Positions 1-7,314 of a DNA stretch of 13,506 nt are shown piece after piece. Source of the stretch: CAZKEG01 sp964601575 (lineage in GTDB: Bacteria > Desulfobacterota > Thermodesulfobacteria > Thermodesulfobacteriales > Thermodesulfatatoraceae); the NCBI GenBank assembly GCA_964601575.1, contig CAZROA010000088.1, forward strand, positions 1 through 13,506, written 5' to 3'. Every line of letters begins with the position of its first letter. The first letter of the stretch is position 1. The translations under genes were made by a program, and so were the position numbers. The notes under the pieces are model-generated. The model was not told the DNA's origin. It worked only from the letters and a program-made list of their open reading frames with translations, and did no database searches.

Positions 1-3
1 TTT

Positions 4-1032
4 CTATCTTGAAAAGCGAAGATCCAATTCGCCGAATTCTTCTTTGAGTTCCCGTGAAAGCAGGTCTCGAGCCATTTTCAAGGGGTCTTCCTCCTGGTAG
101 AGCACGCGATAGACAGCCTGGGTGATAGGCATTTCTACCCCAAGCCTTTCGGAAAGCTCCTTAACCGAAGCCGTGGTGCGCACTCCTTCGGCCACCTGGG
201 TCATGTCGGAAAGGATCTGGGAGAGTTTTTCCCCACGCCCTAGGCGCAGGCCTACGGAGCGATTCCTTGAAAGCGGCCCGGTGCAGGTGAGCACCAGGTC
301 ACCCAGCCCGGCAAGCCCTGAAAAGGTTAAAGGATTTGCTCCAAGACGGAGCCCAAGGCGTGAGATTTCGGCCAGCCCCCGGGTGATGAGCGCTGCTCGG
401 GCGTTAAGTCCGAGTTTAAGCCCATCTGAGATGCCCACGGCGATGGCGATGATGTTTTTGAGCGCCCCGGCAAGTTCTACTCCGATGACATCGGTACTGC
501 GATAGACTCGAAAATAAGAGCAAGAGAAGAGTTTCTGAATACGAGTGGTGATCTCGCGATCGTAGCCTGCAAGCGTCACCGCCGTAGGGAACTCCTTGGC
601 CACCTCTTCGGCAAAGCTTGGCCCGGAAAGCACGGTGAACATGGCCTGCCATGATGGACCGAGCTCTTCGGTAAGCACCTGGCTCATGGTCGCCAGGGTC
701 TTTTCCTCAATGCCTTTGATGGTCGAGACCAGAGGGACAGGATTTTTGAGGAGAGGTTTTAGTTGGCGTATAGTTTCTCGCAAGGCGTGGGAGGGGACGG
801 CAAAGACGATAACCTCGGTCTTGGGCAGGATATCTTCGGCTTTAGTCGTGGCCTTAAGTCTTGAGGAAAGAGAGATTCCTGGAAGATAAAATGGATTTTC
901 ATGACGTTCCCCGATGGCCTGGGCTACTTCTTCCCGCCTGGCAAGCAGCACGGCGGAAAGGCCTTTTTTGGCCAGGAGATTGGCCAGGGCTGTTCCCCAA
1001 CTACCGGCCCCGATGACCGCGATCTTCACCAT
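4..1032 (-). CDS. gpsA: NAD(P)H-dependent glycerol-3-phosphate dehydrogenase
   Basis: Reduces dihydroxyacetone phosphate to sn-glycerol-3-phosphate in the cytoplasm, supplying the backbone for membrane phospholipids. The 342-residue protein has the family's usual length. It shows the N-terminal dinucleotide-binding loop GAGSWGTAL (residues 8-16), the STIKGIE stretch with a conserved Lys at 106, SGPSFAEEVA (136-145), and the C-terminal helical domain with ALKN (conserved Lys at 192), GLAGLGDLVLTC (239-250) and SRNR (255-258). The listed ATG lies only 2 nt from a strong AGGAGG (minus strand, 1040-1035). The next codon is GTG (1029-1027), sits 5 nt from it, and would give the common start MKIAVIGAG, so GTG may be the true start. 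The gene ends 3 nt from the left edge. It is divergent from the DUF62 gene across about 120 bp. The identification is firm. Confidence 0.97.
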   Translation of the reverse strand: MVKIAVIGAGSWGTALANLLAKKGLSAVLLARREEVAQAIGERHENPFYLPGISLSSRLKATTKAEDILPKTEVIVFAVPSHALRETIRQLKPLLKNPVPLVSTIKGIEEKTLATMSQVLTEELGPSWQAMFTVLSGPSFAEEVAKEFPTAVTLAGYDREITTRIQKLFSCSYFRVYRSTDVIGVELAGALKNIIAIAVGISDGLKLGLNARAALITRGLAEISRLGLRLGANPLTFSGLAGLGDLVLTCTGPLSRNRSVGLRLGRGEKLSQILSDMTQVAEGVRTTASVKELSERLGVEMPITQAVYRVLYQEEDPLKMARDLLSRELKEEFGELDLRFSR

Positions 1033-1092
1033 GGCCTCCTTTTTATTTTCTAGTTGGCCAGCGTTTCCAAAGTGTAGCAGGAAAGAATTTTT

Positions 1093-1120
1093 TTGTCTGT
1101 CGCACAGTAAACTTTAATAG
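1093..1120 (+). promoter_or_regulatory. Candidate promoter of the DUF62-methyltransferase pair
   Basis: TTGTCT (1093-1098) and TAATAG (1115-1120) are separated by 16 nt in the gap between two divergent genes. The same arrangement, ending in the 9-mer CTTTAATAG, occurs upstream of the FmdB gene. Transcription would start near 1127, about 27 nt before the ATG. The -10 match to consensus is weak (3 of 6). Confidence 0.3.
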
Positions 1121-1153
1121 GCAAATCTGAAAATTTTGGTCTAAGTTAAAATT

Positions 1154-1936
1154 ATGGACAAAGGGTCGCCTCGAGTAATCGTTTTTCTTACGGACTTTGG
1201 ATTGAGGGATCACTATGTAGGCGTAATGAAAGGGGTGGCGCTTTCCATCTGCCCGGAGGCTGTCCTTGTCGATCTTACCCATGAGGTGGATCCCCAGAAC
1301 ATTGCTCAGGGGGCCTACCTCCTAGGGGCCTCGTTTCGTTACTTTCCAGAAGGGAGCGTTTTTGTCGCCGTGGTGGACCCCGGGGTAGGCACCGAAAGAC
1401 GTGGCCTTTGCCTGGTGGCTGAGGGCCGGTTTTTCGTAGGGCCGGACAATGGTCTTTTCACCCTGGTCTATGATCGGGCTCAAGAGTTTGTGGCTTATGA
1501 ATTACAAAACCAGACTTATTGCTTGCCACAGCAAAGTACGACCTTTCATGGTCGGGATATCTTTGCCCCGGTGGCAGCCCATCTGGCGAGAGGCTTAAAG
1601 CCTTCGGCCCTCGGCCCGCAGGTGGCAGATCCCGTCCGTCTCCCCTGGCCGCAAGTTTCTCTTGAGCCAGGAAGGATCCGCGGGGCCGTAATCTATGTCG
1701 ACCGTTTTGGGAACCTGGTCACCAATATTTCCCAGGAACATTTGCAGGAGAAGTCTATCAAGGCCGTATGCTTTGCTGAAAAACGCCTGCCTTTCAAGCG
1801 TACCTATGCTGAAGTTGCTCCTGGAGAACCCTTGGCCCTCATAGGGAGTGACGGATTACTTGAAATTGCCGTCTCCATGGGTTCGGCGGCCAAGTTCCTT
1901 GGCCAAGAAGGAGAGGTCCTTGTCGAGTTCGACTGA
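1154..1936 (+). CDS. SAM hydroxide adenosyltransferase (DUF62 family)
   Basis: Expected to hydrolyse S-adenosylmethionine to adenosine and methionine using a hydroxide, a reaction known for archaeal and bacterial DUF62 proteins related to fluorinases and chlorinases. The 260-residue protein shows FLTDFGLRDHYVG near the start (11-23), VDPGVGTERR (74-83), VGPDNG (95-100), FHGRDIFAP (131-139) and YVDRFGNLVTNI in the C-terminal domain. Asp75, Arg82 and His132 fit the Asp-Arg-His triad that marks this family and separates it from the halogenases. No clear Shine-Dalgarno precedes the ATG. The last 17 nt overlap the methyltransferase gene, whose ribosome site lies inside this gene, so the two are probably translated together. 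The family is secure. The physiological role is not established. Confidence 0.93.
   Translation: MDKGSPRVIVFLTDFGLRDHYVGVMKGVALSICPEAVLVDLTHEVDPQNIAQGAYLLGASFRYFPEGSVFVAVVDPGVGTERRGLCLVAEGRFFVGPDNGLFTLVYDRAQEFVAYELQNQTYCLPQQSTTFHGRDIFAPVAAHLARGLKPSALGPQVADPVRLPWPQVSLEPGRIRGAVIYVDRFGNLVTNISQEHLQEKSIKAVCFAEKRLPFKRTYAEVAPGEPLALIGSDGLLEIAVSMGSAAKFLGQEGEVLVEFD
1908..1913 (+). promoter_or_regulatory. Ribosome binding site fixing a TTG start
   Basis: AAGGAG lies 6 nt before an in-frame TTG at 1920-1922, inside the end of the DUF62 gene. It supports TTG as the methyltransferase start rather than the ATG at 1848, which has no comparable site and would lengthen the overlap to 89 nt. Confidence 0.65.
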
Positions 1937-2651
1937 GCTTACCCGTGACACCTTATTTGAAGGCCACTTGATCCTTTACCAGCCTCGGGAAGGGTATCGT
2001 TTTTCCATTGATGCCTTGCTCTTAGCTGGTTTTATCACCTTACGCCCTGGGGAAAAAGCTTTGGATCTCGGGGCAGGCTGTGGCGTGATCTCCCTGGTGC
2101 TCGCTTGCCGCTATCCTAAAAGTATCCTCGCTGGGCTTGAGATCCAGACCCGTTTAGCTCGCTGTTTTGCCCGCAATATCCGCGAAAACCGCCTTGTACA
2201 GCGAGTCTTTCCTGTCCTCGGGGACTTACGAAGGCCTCCCTTTCGTCCCGGGGCCTTTGACGTGGTCTTTACCAACCCTCCCTTTCGTTCACCCAGGGCC
2301 GGAAGGCTTTCACCTAATGAAGAAGAACGCCTGGCCCGGCATGAGATTCTGGCTTCCTTGGAAGACGTGCTCAAGGCGGCGCGAGTGCTTCTCCGGGAGA
2401 GGGGAAGGTTTTTTATCATCTATCCGGCTCATCGTTTGGCCACTCTTATGGCCAAGGCCAAGGGATTTCGTTTGGAGCCCAAGCGTCTACAAGTAGTCCA
2501 TTCTTATCCAGGAGACGAGGGACGATTGGTGCTCCTTGAGGCGGTCAAAGGGGGAGGAGAGGAACTGCGGGTCCTTCCTCCGTTTTTTATCTACCAACAT
2601 CCAGGTGGTCCTTATACCTCAGAAGCCGAGAAGCTCTTTGTCCTTTCTTGA
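1920..2651 (+). CDS. TrmN6-like N6-adenine methyltransferase
   Basis: A SAM-dependent methyltransferase of the YfiC/TrmN6 type, which in Escherichia coli methylates the N6 position of A37 in tRNA-Val. From the TTG start the protein has 243 residues, normal for the family. The N-terminus carries the typical LFEGHLILYQPREGYRFSID stretch (12-31). SAM motif I is DLGAGCGV (49-56), an acidic residue follows at Glu74, and the catalytic NPPF is at 119-122, the signature of enzymes acting on an exocyclic amine of a nucleobase. It overlaps the upstream DUF62 gene by 17 nt, suggesting coupled translation, and its last 65 nt lie opposite the end of the DUF721 gene. The substrate could be another tRNA or rRNA adenine, because the NPPF motif alone does not specify it. 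Confidence 0.85.
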   Translation: MSSSTELTRDTLFEGHLILYQPREGYRFSIDALLLAGFITLRPGEKALDLGAGCGVISLVLACRYPKSILAGLEIQTRLARCFARNIRENRLVQRVFPVLGDLRRPPFRPGAFDVVFTNPPFRSPRAGRLSPNEEERLARHEILASLEDVLKAARVLLRERGRFFIIYPAHRLATLMAKAKGFRLEPKRLQVVHSYPGDEGRLVLLEAVKGGGEELRVLPPFFIYQHPGGPYTSEAEKLFVLS

Positions 2652-3075
2652 GAAGGGTTAAACGAAGGCGTAGAAAGGCCTCGCGGAGCTCCGGGTCTTC
2701 GATCACCGCTACTTCTTTTTCTATCTTTTGGCGGAGACGTGGCGGTATCTCTCTGGCCTTAGTTGATCTTTTAGGGTGTTTTCTAAAGGGCCTTTTTGAA
2801 AGGACCCAGCGGATCTCTTGGAATAACTCTTCTCCAGCCTGGACATTCAGTAAACTAAGGATCCTTTCTTCTTCAAAATGGAGTTGATTCATCCAGATCG
2901 AGTCTTCCACCTCAATGATAAGGCGCCCCTTAGAAAAACTTTTAGGGCGAGCAGCCTTGGCGATGGCCGGGCCGACAATCTCTTCCCATCGCAAAAGGAC
3001 CTCTCCCGCCTGAAGCCGCTTCTTCCACGCAGGAGAGGCCCATATTTTGGGAAGCACCCCCTTGATGTGTTCCAT
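2587..3075 (-). CDS. DUF721 / DciA-like protein
   Basis: The N-terminal ~95 residues match the DUF721 fold: WEEIVGPAIAKAARP (30-44), then the strand-rich KGRLIIEVEDSIWMNQLHF (49-67) and a helix ending in IRWVL. DUF721 is the domain of DciA, the helicase operator that assists loading of replicative helicase DnaB in bacteria lacking DnaC. The remaining ~65 residues are basic and probably helical (many Arg/Lys, then a Glu-rich segment) and match nothing I recognise. The ATG shares one base with the stop of the upstream sugar-phosphate mutase (TGATG), so translation is likely coupled. The 3' end overlaps the opposing methyltransferase gene by 65 nt. Whether this is the organism's working DciA cannot be told from the sequence, because divergent DUF721 proteins of unknown role are common. 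Confidence 0.8.
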   Translation of the reverse strand: MEHIKGVLPKIWASPAWKKRLQAGEVLLRWEEIVGPAIAKAARPKSFSKGRLIIEVEDSIWMNQLHFEEERILSLLNVQAGEELFQEIRWVLSKRPFRKHPKRSTKAREIPPRLRQKIEKEVAVIEDPELREAFLRLRLTLLKKGQRASRLLRYKDHLDVGR

Positions 3076-4439
3076 CAGACCTCTTTCTTCACTTCTTCGA
3101 GCTTGCCTTCGATGAGGCTGCGGATCTCCTTGAGCCGAGTCTCATCCTTGGCCTCAAAGCGCAGGACCAAGACCGGCTGAGTATTTGAAGCCCGCACCAG
3201 ACCCCAGCCGTCTTCAAAAATGACCCTAGCCCCGTCGATATCAATGACTTGGTAGCCTTCTTTTTTCAAACGCTCGGTAAGGCGACTCACGATCTCAAAC
3301 TTCTTTTCATCAGGGCACTCGACCCGGATCTCTGGTGTGCTGACCATCTTAGGCAGATCTTTGAGCATCTCCGAGAGGGGTGTCTCTGATTGGGCGACGA
3401 TTTCGGCCAGCCTTAAAGAGGCATAGACCGCGTCGTCAAACCCAAAGTAGCGGTCGGCAAAAAAGATGTGGCCACTCATCTCTCCAGCAAGAAGGGCGGC
3501 CTCTTCTTTCATCTTGTTTTTGATTAGAGAATGGCCGGTCTTCCACATGATCGGGCGACCGCCCAGTCTCTTGATCTCATCATACATCACCTGCGAACAC
3601 TTGACCTCGCCGATAATGGTGGCTCCAGGGTGCTGTTTTAAAATTTCCCGGGCAAAGAGGATCATGAGCTGGTCACCCCAAAGGATGTTTCCCTGATCAT
3701 CCACCACGCCGATACGGTCACCGTCGCCGTCGTAGCCCACCCCAAAATCCGCCTTCTCCTCCACCACCTTGCGACGTAGGTCGGCAATGTTTTTCTCTAC
3801 CACCGGGTCTGGAAAGTGATTAGGGAAGGTGCCATCTACTTCGCAATAAAGGGAGATGACCTGGCAGCCTTGGGCGGAAAAGGCCTCAGGCGCGGTAAGG
3901 GCTGTGACTCCGTTGCCGCAGTCAAGGGCCACCTTCAAGGGGCGGGTTATCTTTATGTTTTCCCGGAGATATTTGAGATATACCGGTAGGATATCAGAGG
4001 TCTCTCTTTGGCCTTGGCCGGTCTCAAAATCTTCGGCCTCAATAAGCCTTCTAAGTTCTTGAATCTTAGGACCATAGATGGTCTCTTTGCCTACACAGAT
4101 CTTAAAACCGTTAAATTCTGGTGGATTGTGGGAACCCGTAACTTGGATGCCACCATCAACTCCTTCCAGGTTGAAAAGAGAAAAATACATGACCGGAGTA
4201 GGGGTAACGCCGATGTCTATCACACTTAGCCCGGTAGACAATATGCCTTTGATAAGGGCCTCATGGAGCTTAGGCCCGGATAGCCTTCCGTCTCGCCCAG
4301 AGACGACCTTTTTTCCTCCGTTTCGTTTGACCATGGTGCCATAGGCCTTACCAATGGCTTCCGCTACCTCCACCGTTAGGTCATCATCTACTTTGCCGCG
4401 AATGTCGTACTCCCGAAACATCAAGGGGTTTACCTTCAT
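3075..4439 (-). CDS. Phosphomannomutase / phosphoglucomutase
   Basis: Interconverts the 1- and 6-phosphates of mannose or glucose, feeding nucleotide sugars for lipopolysaccharide, exopolysaccharide or glycogen. The 454-residue protein has all four domains of the alpha-D-phosphohexomutase superfamily. The phosphoserine loop TGSHNPP (101-107) has its catalytic Ser at 103, the metal loop is DGDGDR (237-242), the sugar loop GEMSGH (319-324) and the phosphate-binding loop RASNTQP (416-422). GEMSGH and the overall length fit the dual-specificity AlgC type better than a GlmM-type phosphoglucosamine mutase. A strong GGAGGAGGT lies 5 nt before the ATG. The stop overlaps the DUF721 start by one base. 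A possible promoter lies between recJ and this gene, so it may be transcribed apart from recJ. Substrate preference is inferred. Confidence 0.93.
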   Translation of the reverse strand: MKVNPLMFREYDIRGKVDDDLTVEVAEAIGKAYGTMVKRNGGKKVVSGRDGRLSGPKLHEALIKGILSTGLSVIDIGVTPTPVMYFSLFNLEGVDGGIQVTGSHNPPEFNGFKICVGKETIYGPKIQELRRLIEAEDFETGQGQRETSDILPVYLKYLRENIKITRPLKVALDCGNGVTALTAPEAFSAQGCQVISLYCEVDGTFPNHFPDPVVEKNIADLRRKVVEEKADFGVGYDGDGDRIGVVDDQGNILWGDQLMILFAREILKQHPGATIIGEVKCSQVMYDEIKRLGGRPIMWKTGHSLIKNKMKEEAALLAGEMSGHIFFADRYFGFDDAVYASLRLAEIVAQSETPLSEMLKDLPKMVSTPEIRVECPDEKKFEIVSRLTERLKKEGYQVIDIDGARVIFEDGWGLVRASNTQPVLVLRFEAKDETRLKEIRSLIEGKLEEVKKEV

Positions 4440-4471
4440 GCTCCACCTCCTCCGAAGGGTTCCTGTTTTTT

Positions 4472-4499
4472 AGATTAGGCCTCTCCCTTAAGATGTCAA
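4472..4499 (-). promoter_or_regulatory. Candidate promoter of the mutase-DUF721 operon
   Basis: Reading the minus strand, a perfect TTGACA (4499-4494) is followed after 16 nt by TAATCT (4477-4472). Transcription would start near 4465, giving a leader of about 25 nt that contains the strong ribosome site. It lies in the only sizeable gap between recJ and the mutase gene. The -10 matches consensus at 3 of 6 positions. Confidence 0.45.
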
Positions 4500-4521
4500 A
4501 TATTTCGAAAGAAGAGACAAA

Positions 4522-6222
4522 TTACTTCAGGTCCCTGATTAGAAGCTGGATATAACGGCGGCCTTGGAATTCGGAAAAATCTAACGAACCGGCCAAGGCG
4601 TCTATTTTCTTTGGCATACTGTTTCCAAAGCCAAAACTAATGGCCGGAAGCCCAAGACCTCCTTGCCAAAGAAAGAACTTAAAGTGTTTTTCCTTAACGA
4701 TCCGTGGCTGGCGGATCTCAAAGCCCTTCAAGGCAAAAATCGGTTCTGGATAGCCCGGGCCAAAAGGCCCCAGGCGAGAATATCCTTCAAGGAAATTGGG
4801 TTCCAAAAGATCAGAGACCTTGACCCAGGCGTCTAAGAAAAGAGTCGGGGTGACTAATTCACCGGAAAGTGATCTAGAGACAGCCTCTTCAAAGGCCTGA
4901 ATGAAATCGTCTAGCTTATCGAGGCTTAGCTTTAGCCCCGCTGCCCCTGGGTGGCCTCCGAAGCGGAGGAGGTGTTCCTGGCATTGGCTCAAGCAGTGAA
5001 AGAGATCTACTTCGGGAATACTCCGGCCTGAGCCACGGGCCTCTTCTCCTTCTAAGGAGAGCAAGATTACCGGGCGGTAGTAAAGCTCTTGAAGCCTTGA
5101 GGCCACGATGCCAATCACCCCAAGGGGCCAGTTTTCACCGGCCAAGACGATGGAGAATTGGCTTTCTTGAAAGCGTTTTTGGATCTCTTCCAAGGCCTCC
5201 CTAAGGATGCGATCTTCTAGGCGCTGACGTTCGGCGTTTAAACGGTTGAGCTCTTCGGCCAGTGTCTTGGCCTCTTCCTCGTCTTGAGTGATCAAGAGCT
5301 GAAAGGCAAGGAGGGCCTCTTTTAGCCGCCCGGCCGCATTTATCCTCGGTGCCAGGCGATAGACGACCTCAGTTACCCCAACGGCCTGATTTTCAAGACC
5401 AGCAGCCTTCTTGAGGGCCACCAGGCCTGTCCTCTTGGTGGTACTAAGTTCCTGCAAGCCAAAATAAGAAATAAGCCGGTTCTCACCGGTGAGGGGGACA
5501 ATGTCAGCAATGGTCCCCAAGGCTACCAGATCGAGATAGCGTTTGAGATTAGGGATCTCGCGGTTATGGAAAAAGCCTTTTCTATAAAGTTCCTGTCGTA
5601 AGGCCCTTATCAGGGCAAAGGCCACGCCCACCCCGGCTATTTCCCGGCTTGGATAAAGGCTGTCCGGGCGCTTGGGGTTTATGACCGCAAGCGCCGAAGG
5701 GAGACGAGGAGGGACTTCATGATGATCGGTGACGATTACCTCAAGCCCTGCTTCCTTGGCAGCTTTACAGGCCTCGTGAGAGGTGATGCCGCAGTCTACA
5801 GTGATGACGAGTCTTGCTCCATGGGCCTTTATTTGGGGAATGAAGCTGGCATGAAAACCGTAGCCATCTCTTTCACGATGGGGGAAAAAGACCAGAGGAG
5901 AAAGCCCAAGCTCTTTGAGAAAGAGATAAAGGACAGCAGCTCCGGTGGTGCCATCCACATCGTAGTCCCCATAGATGGCGATGGTTTCTCTTTGACCGAT
6001 GGCCTGGATCAAGCGATTGATGGCCTTGGCCATGTCTGGCAAGAGAAAGGGGTCGGGAAAGTCTCGTAGAGAAGGATTAAGATGAGAGTAGGCCTTTTGT
6101 GGCTCTCTTAGTCCCCGGACCACGAGGAGATGGGCAAGGAGGGGAGAAAGCCCCAGTTCTTTGGTAAGAAGCCGGATGGCCTCGCGATCAGGGGCCGCCA
6201 CTTGCCATTTAAGTTTGCGCAT
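4522..6222 (-). CDS. recJ: Single-stranded-DNA exonuclease RecJ
   Basis: A 5'-to-3' single-strand exonuclease of the DHH superfamily acting in recombination and mismatch repair. From the ATG at 6222 the protein has 566 residues. The DHH half shows DYDVDG (86-91), VDCG (142-145), DHH (166-168), GTIAD (236-240) and PRINAAGRL (292-300). The DHHA1 half has GENWPLGVIGIVASR (362-376) and FGGHPGAAG (421-429). The C-terminal ~110 residues fit the OB-like domain and end in LIRDLK. All metal-binding motifs are present. A longer reading opens at a TTG (6261-6259), 13 codons upstream, inside the divergent DUF4911 gene. Neither start has a clear Shine-Dalgarno, but MRKLKWQVAAP resembles the usual RecJ beginning, so I chose the ATG. 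The 82-nt gap before the mutase gene holds a candidate promoter. Confidence 0.96.
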   Translation of the reverse strand: MRKLKWQVAAPDREAIRLLTKELGLSPLLAHLLVVRGLREPQKAYSHLNPSLRDFPDPFLLPDMAKAINRLIQAIGQRETIAIYGDYDVDGTTGAAVLYLFLKELGLSPLVFFPHRERDGYGFHASFIPQIKAHGARLVITVDCGITSHEACKAAKEAGLEVIVTDHHEVPPRLPSALAVINPKRPDSLYPSREIAGVGVAFALIRALRQELYRKGFFHNREIPNLKRYLDLVALGTIADIVPLTGENRLISYFGLQELSTTKRTGLVALKKAAGLENQAVGVTEVVYRLAPRINAAGRLKEALLAFQLLITQDEEEAKTLAEELNRLNAERQRLEDRILREALEEIQKRFQESQFSIVLAGENWPLGVIGIVASRLQELYYRPVILLSLEGEEARGSGRSIPEVDLFHCLSQCQEHLLRFGGHPGAAGLKLSLDKLDDFIQAFEEAVSRSLSGELVTPTLFLDAWVKVSDLLEPNFLEGYSRLGPFGPGYPEPIFALKGFEIRQPRIVKEKHFKFFLWQGGLGLPAISFGFGNSMPKKIDALAGSLDFSEFQGRRYIQLLIRDLK

Positions 6223-6263
6223 GTCAGAGGAGAGGGTAAAAACAAGGCCCTGAGGTGTCAAGC

Positions 6264-6470
6264 ATGGAAGGCCGGCAACTAAAGGCCAAGATCGATCCCC
6301 AAAAGATCTATCTCTTGCGCTTTATCCTAGAGGCCTCCGGCCATATGGCCTGGCTCTCTACCTTGGAGCCAGGGGTGGTGCTTTTGCGGACCAGCGCCGA
6401 GACCGAACCCTTGGTCAAAAAGATCGTCGAAGAGTTAGGAGAAAAGATCGGCTTTCAAGGTTGGCTCTAG
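6264..6470 (+). CDS. DUF4911 domain protein
   Basis: A 68-residue protein of unknown function. The pattern IYLLRFILEASGHMAWLSTLEPGVVLLRT followed by a Glu/Lys-rich helix fits the small DUF4911 family seen mainly in anaerobic deltaproteobacteria and relatives. There is no signal peptide, cysteine or membrane segment. The predicted order of strands and a final helix suggests a compact alpha/beta domain. GAGGTG at 6253-6258 precedes the ATG at 6264 by 5 nt, which favours this start over an in-frame GTG at 6255. It is divergent from recJ across 41 nt and ends 3 nt from the stop of the converging DsrE-like gene. Family assignment is by recall of the pattern. The protein is very probably real because of its ribosome site and tight fit between neighbours. 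Confidence 0.72.
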   Translation: MEGRQLKAKIDPQKIYLLRFILEASGHMAWLSTLEPGVVLLRTSAETEPLVKKIVEELGEKIGFQGWL

Positions 6471-6473
6471 TGA

Positions 6474-6794
6474 TCAGAACTCCTCTATCTGCCAGCCGGC
6501 CTTTTTCTTTTCCGAGATAAGGGCCTGGCCTTCTTCAAGGCGGATAAAGGCTTCAGGTGGTCTGGTCTCAGGGATGCCGTATTTGGTGAGCGATTGGCAA
6601 CAGACCAAGGCCTTTCCACCATCGAGGATGAACTGATGCAAGTAGCGGAAGAGCTCCGGCTCGCATCGAATGCACCTGGTCACCGCCTCGTCCATAACCA
6701 AGAGCTCGGTCTCACCTTGTTTGATTAATTCAAGCCCGCGTTTGATGGCTTTTTCCCAATTTTGTGATTCTTTAAGGACTAAGAGATAGGCCAT
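6474..6794 (-). CDS. DsrE-like small protein
   Basis: A 106-residue cytoplasmic protein resembling DsrE/DsrF/DsrH sulfur-relay proteins: an N-terminal strand (AYLLVLKES), a helix, LLVMDEAV, a long helix, then GGKALVCCQSLTKYGI (59-74), like the cysteine-bearing loop of DsrE proteins. It has four cysteines in two pairs, C41-x2-C44 and C65-C66. In the family a loop cysteine carries persulfide sulfur, and C65 or C66 is the likely equivalent. It is the last gene of a three-gene minus operon, starting 1 nt after the FliL-like stop with no good ribosome site, so it probably depends on coupled translation. It ends 3 nt from the converging DUF4911 gene. A role in sulfur transfer is inferred. No dsrAB, dsrC or tus genes are present in this window. 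Confidence 0.65.
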   Translation of the reverse strand: MAYLLVLKESQNWEKAIKRGLELIKQGETELLVMDEAVTRCIRCEPELFRYLHQFILDGGKALVCCQSLTKYGIPETRPPEAFIRLEEGQALISEKKKAGWQIEEF

Positions 6795-6795
6795 T

Positions 6796-7314
6796 TTAGA
6801 GTCTCTTTATCCGTTGAAAACTATATTCCGCCACCCAAAGGGCAGTCATCTTATCTTTTAAGATCTTTTTGAAGGCCTTTTCAAGTTCTTTTTTGAGGAT
6901 GGTCACTCCTTCTGAAGAACGTAGGTCTCGATACTCGATTCGTTGGACGCAATTTATGATGGTTTCTTCCAGCAGAGGCTTTTGTTTGGTGTACCTTTGG
7001 GCCACCTCCACAGAAGAAAGATCAAGGACAAGAGAGAGGACCAGATAGGTCCCCTTGGGAGAATGGGCGGGGGTGGCCAAGACATTGGTCAAGAGGATTT
7101 GGTTGGCCTTTAGGTTGCGAACGATAAGGGGTTTTTGTCGTCGGGGTATTTTCTTTTTAAAAGGCAGGGCCCGTACCATGGAAGGTACTTTTTCTCTTTT
7201 GACAAAAGGCCTAACAAAGGTAAGACCCTGACGATAGAACTTGATGGCGATGACGACGCTAAGGATGCCGGCCAAGATGATGATAGCCGAGATAATCCAT
7301 AATTTTCGGCTCAT
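6796..7314 (-). CDS. FliL-like membrane protein
   Basis: A 172-residue single-pass inner-membrane protein. Residues 5-26 are a hydrophobic segment after a short positive N-terminus. A Lys/Arg-rich stretch (35-62) follows, then a C-terminal domain with the FliL pattern: TYLVLSLVLDLSS (89-101), LLEETIINCVQRIEYRDLRSSEG (114-136), a Leu-Lys-rich helix and LWVAEYSFQ (159-167). FliL supports the flagellar stator and motor. Here the gene sits between aroC and a DsrE-like gene, not beside fliM, fliN or mot genes, so it may be a divergent FliL paralogue with another role. Its ATG overlaps the aroC stop (ATGA), and GAAGGT upstream may serve as ribosome site. A flgE gene elsewhere in the window shows that the organism has a flagellum. 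The family call is moderately sure. The function is inferred. Confidence 0.65.
   Translation of the reverse strand: MSRKLWIISAIIILAGILSVVIAIKFYRQGLTFVRPFVKREKVPSMVRALPFKKKIPRRQKPLIVRNLKANQILLTNVLATPAHSPKGTYLVLSLVLDLSSVEVAQRYTKQKPLLEETIINCVQRIEYRDLRSSEGVTILKKELEKAFKKILKDKMTALWVAEYSFQRIKRL

Noticed and set aside
1071..1076. TACACT on the minus strand as a -10 element for gpsA
   Set aside because: The hexamer equals the -10 of the TPR operon candidate, but no acceptable -35 lies 16 to 18 nt upstream.
1033..1153. Possible SAM-sensing riboswitch before the DUF62 gene
   Set aside because: The gap is only about 120 nt, A/T-rich, and shows no paired stems or conserved riboswitch core that I can recognise.
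1848..1919. Longer methyltransferase start at ATG 1848
   Set aside because: It would add 24 residues with no family match and an 89-nt overlap. The TTG at 1920 has a strong ribosome site and gives the usual family length.
6223..6261. Longer RecJ start at TTG 6261
   Set aside because: No ribosome site, extension into the divergent DUF4911 gene, and the added residues are not typical of RecJ.
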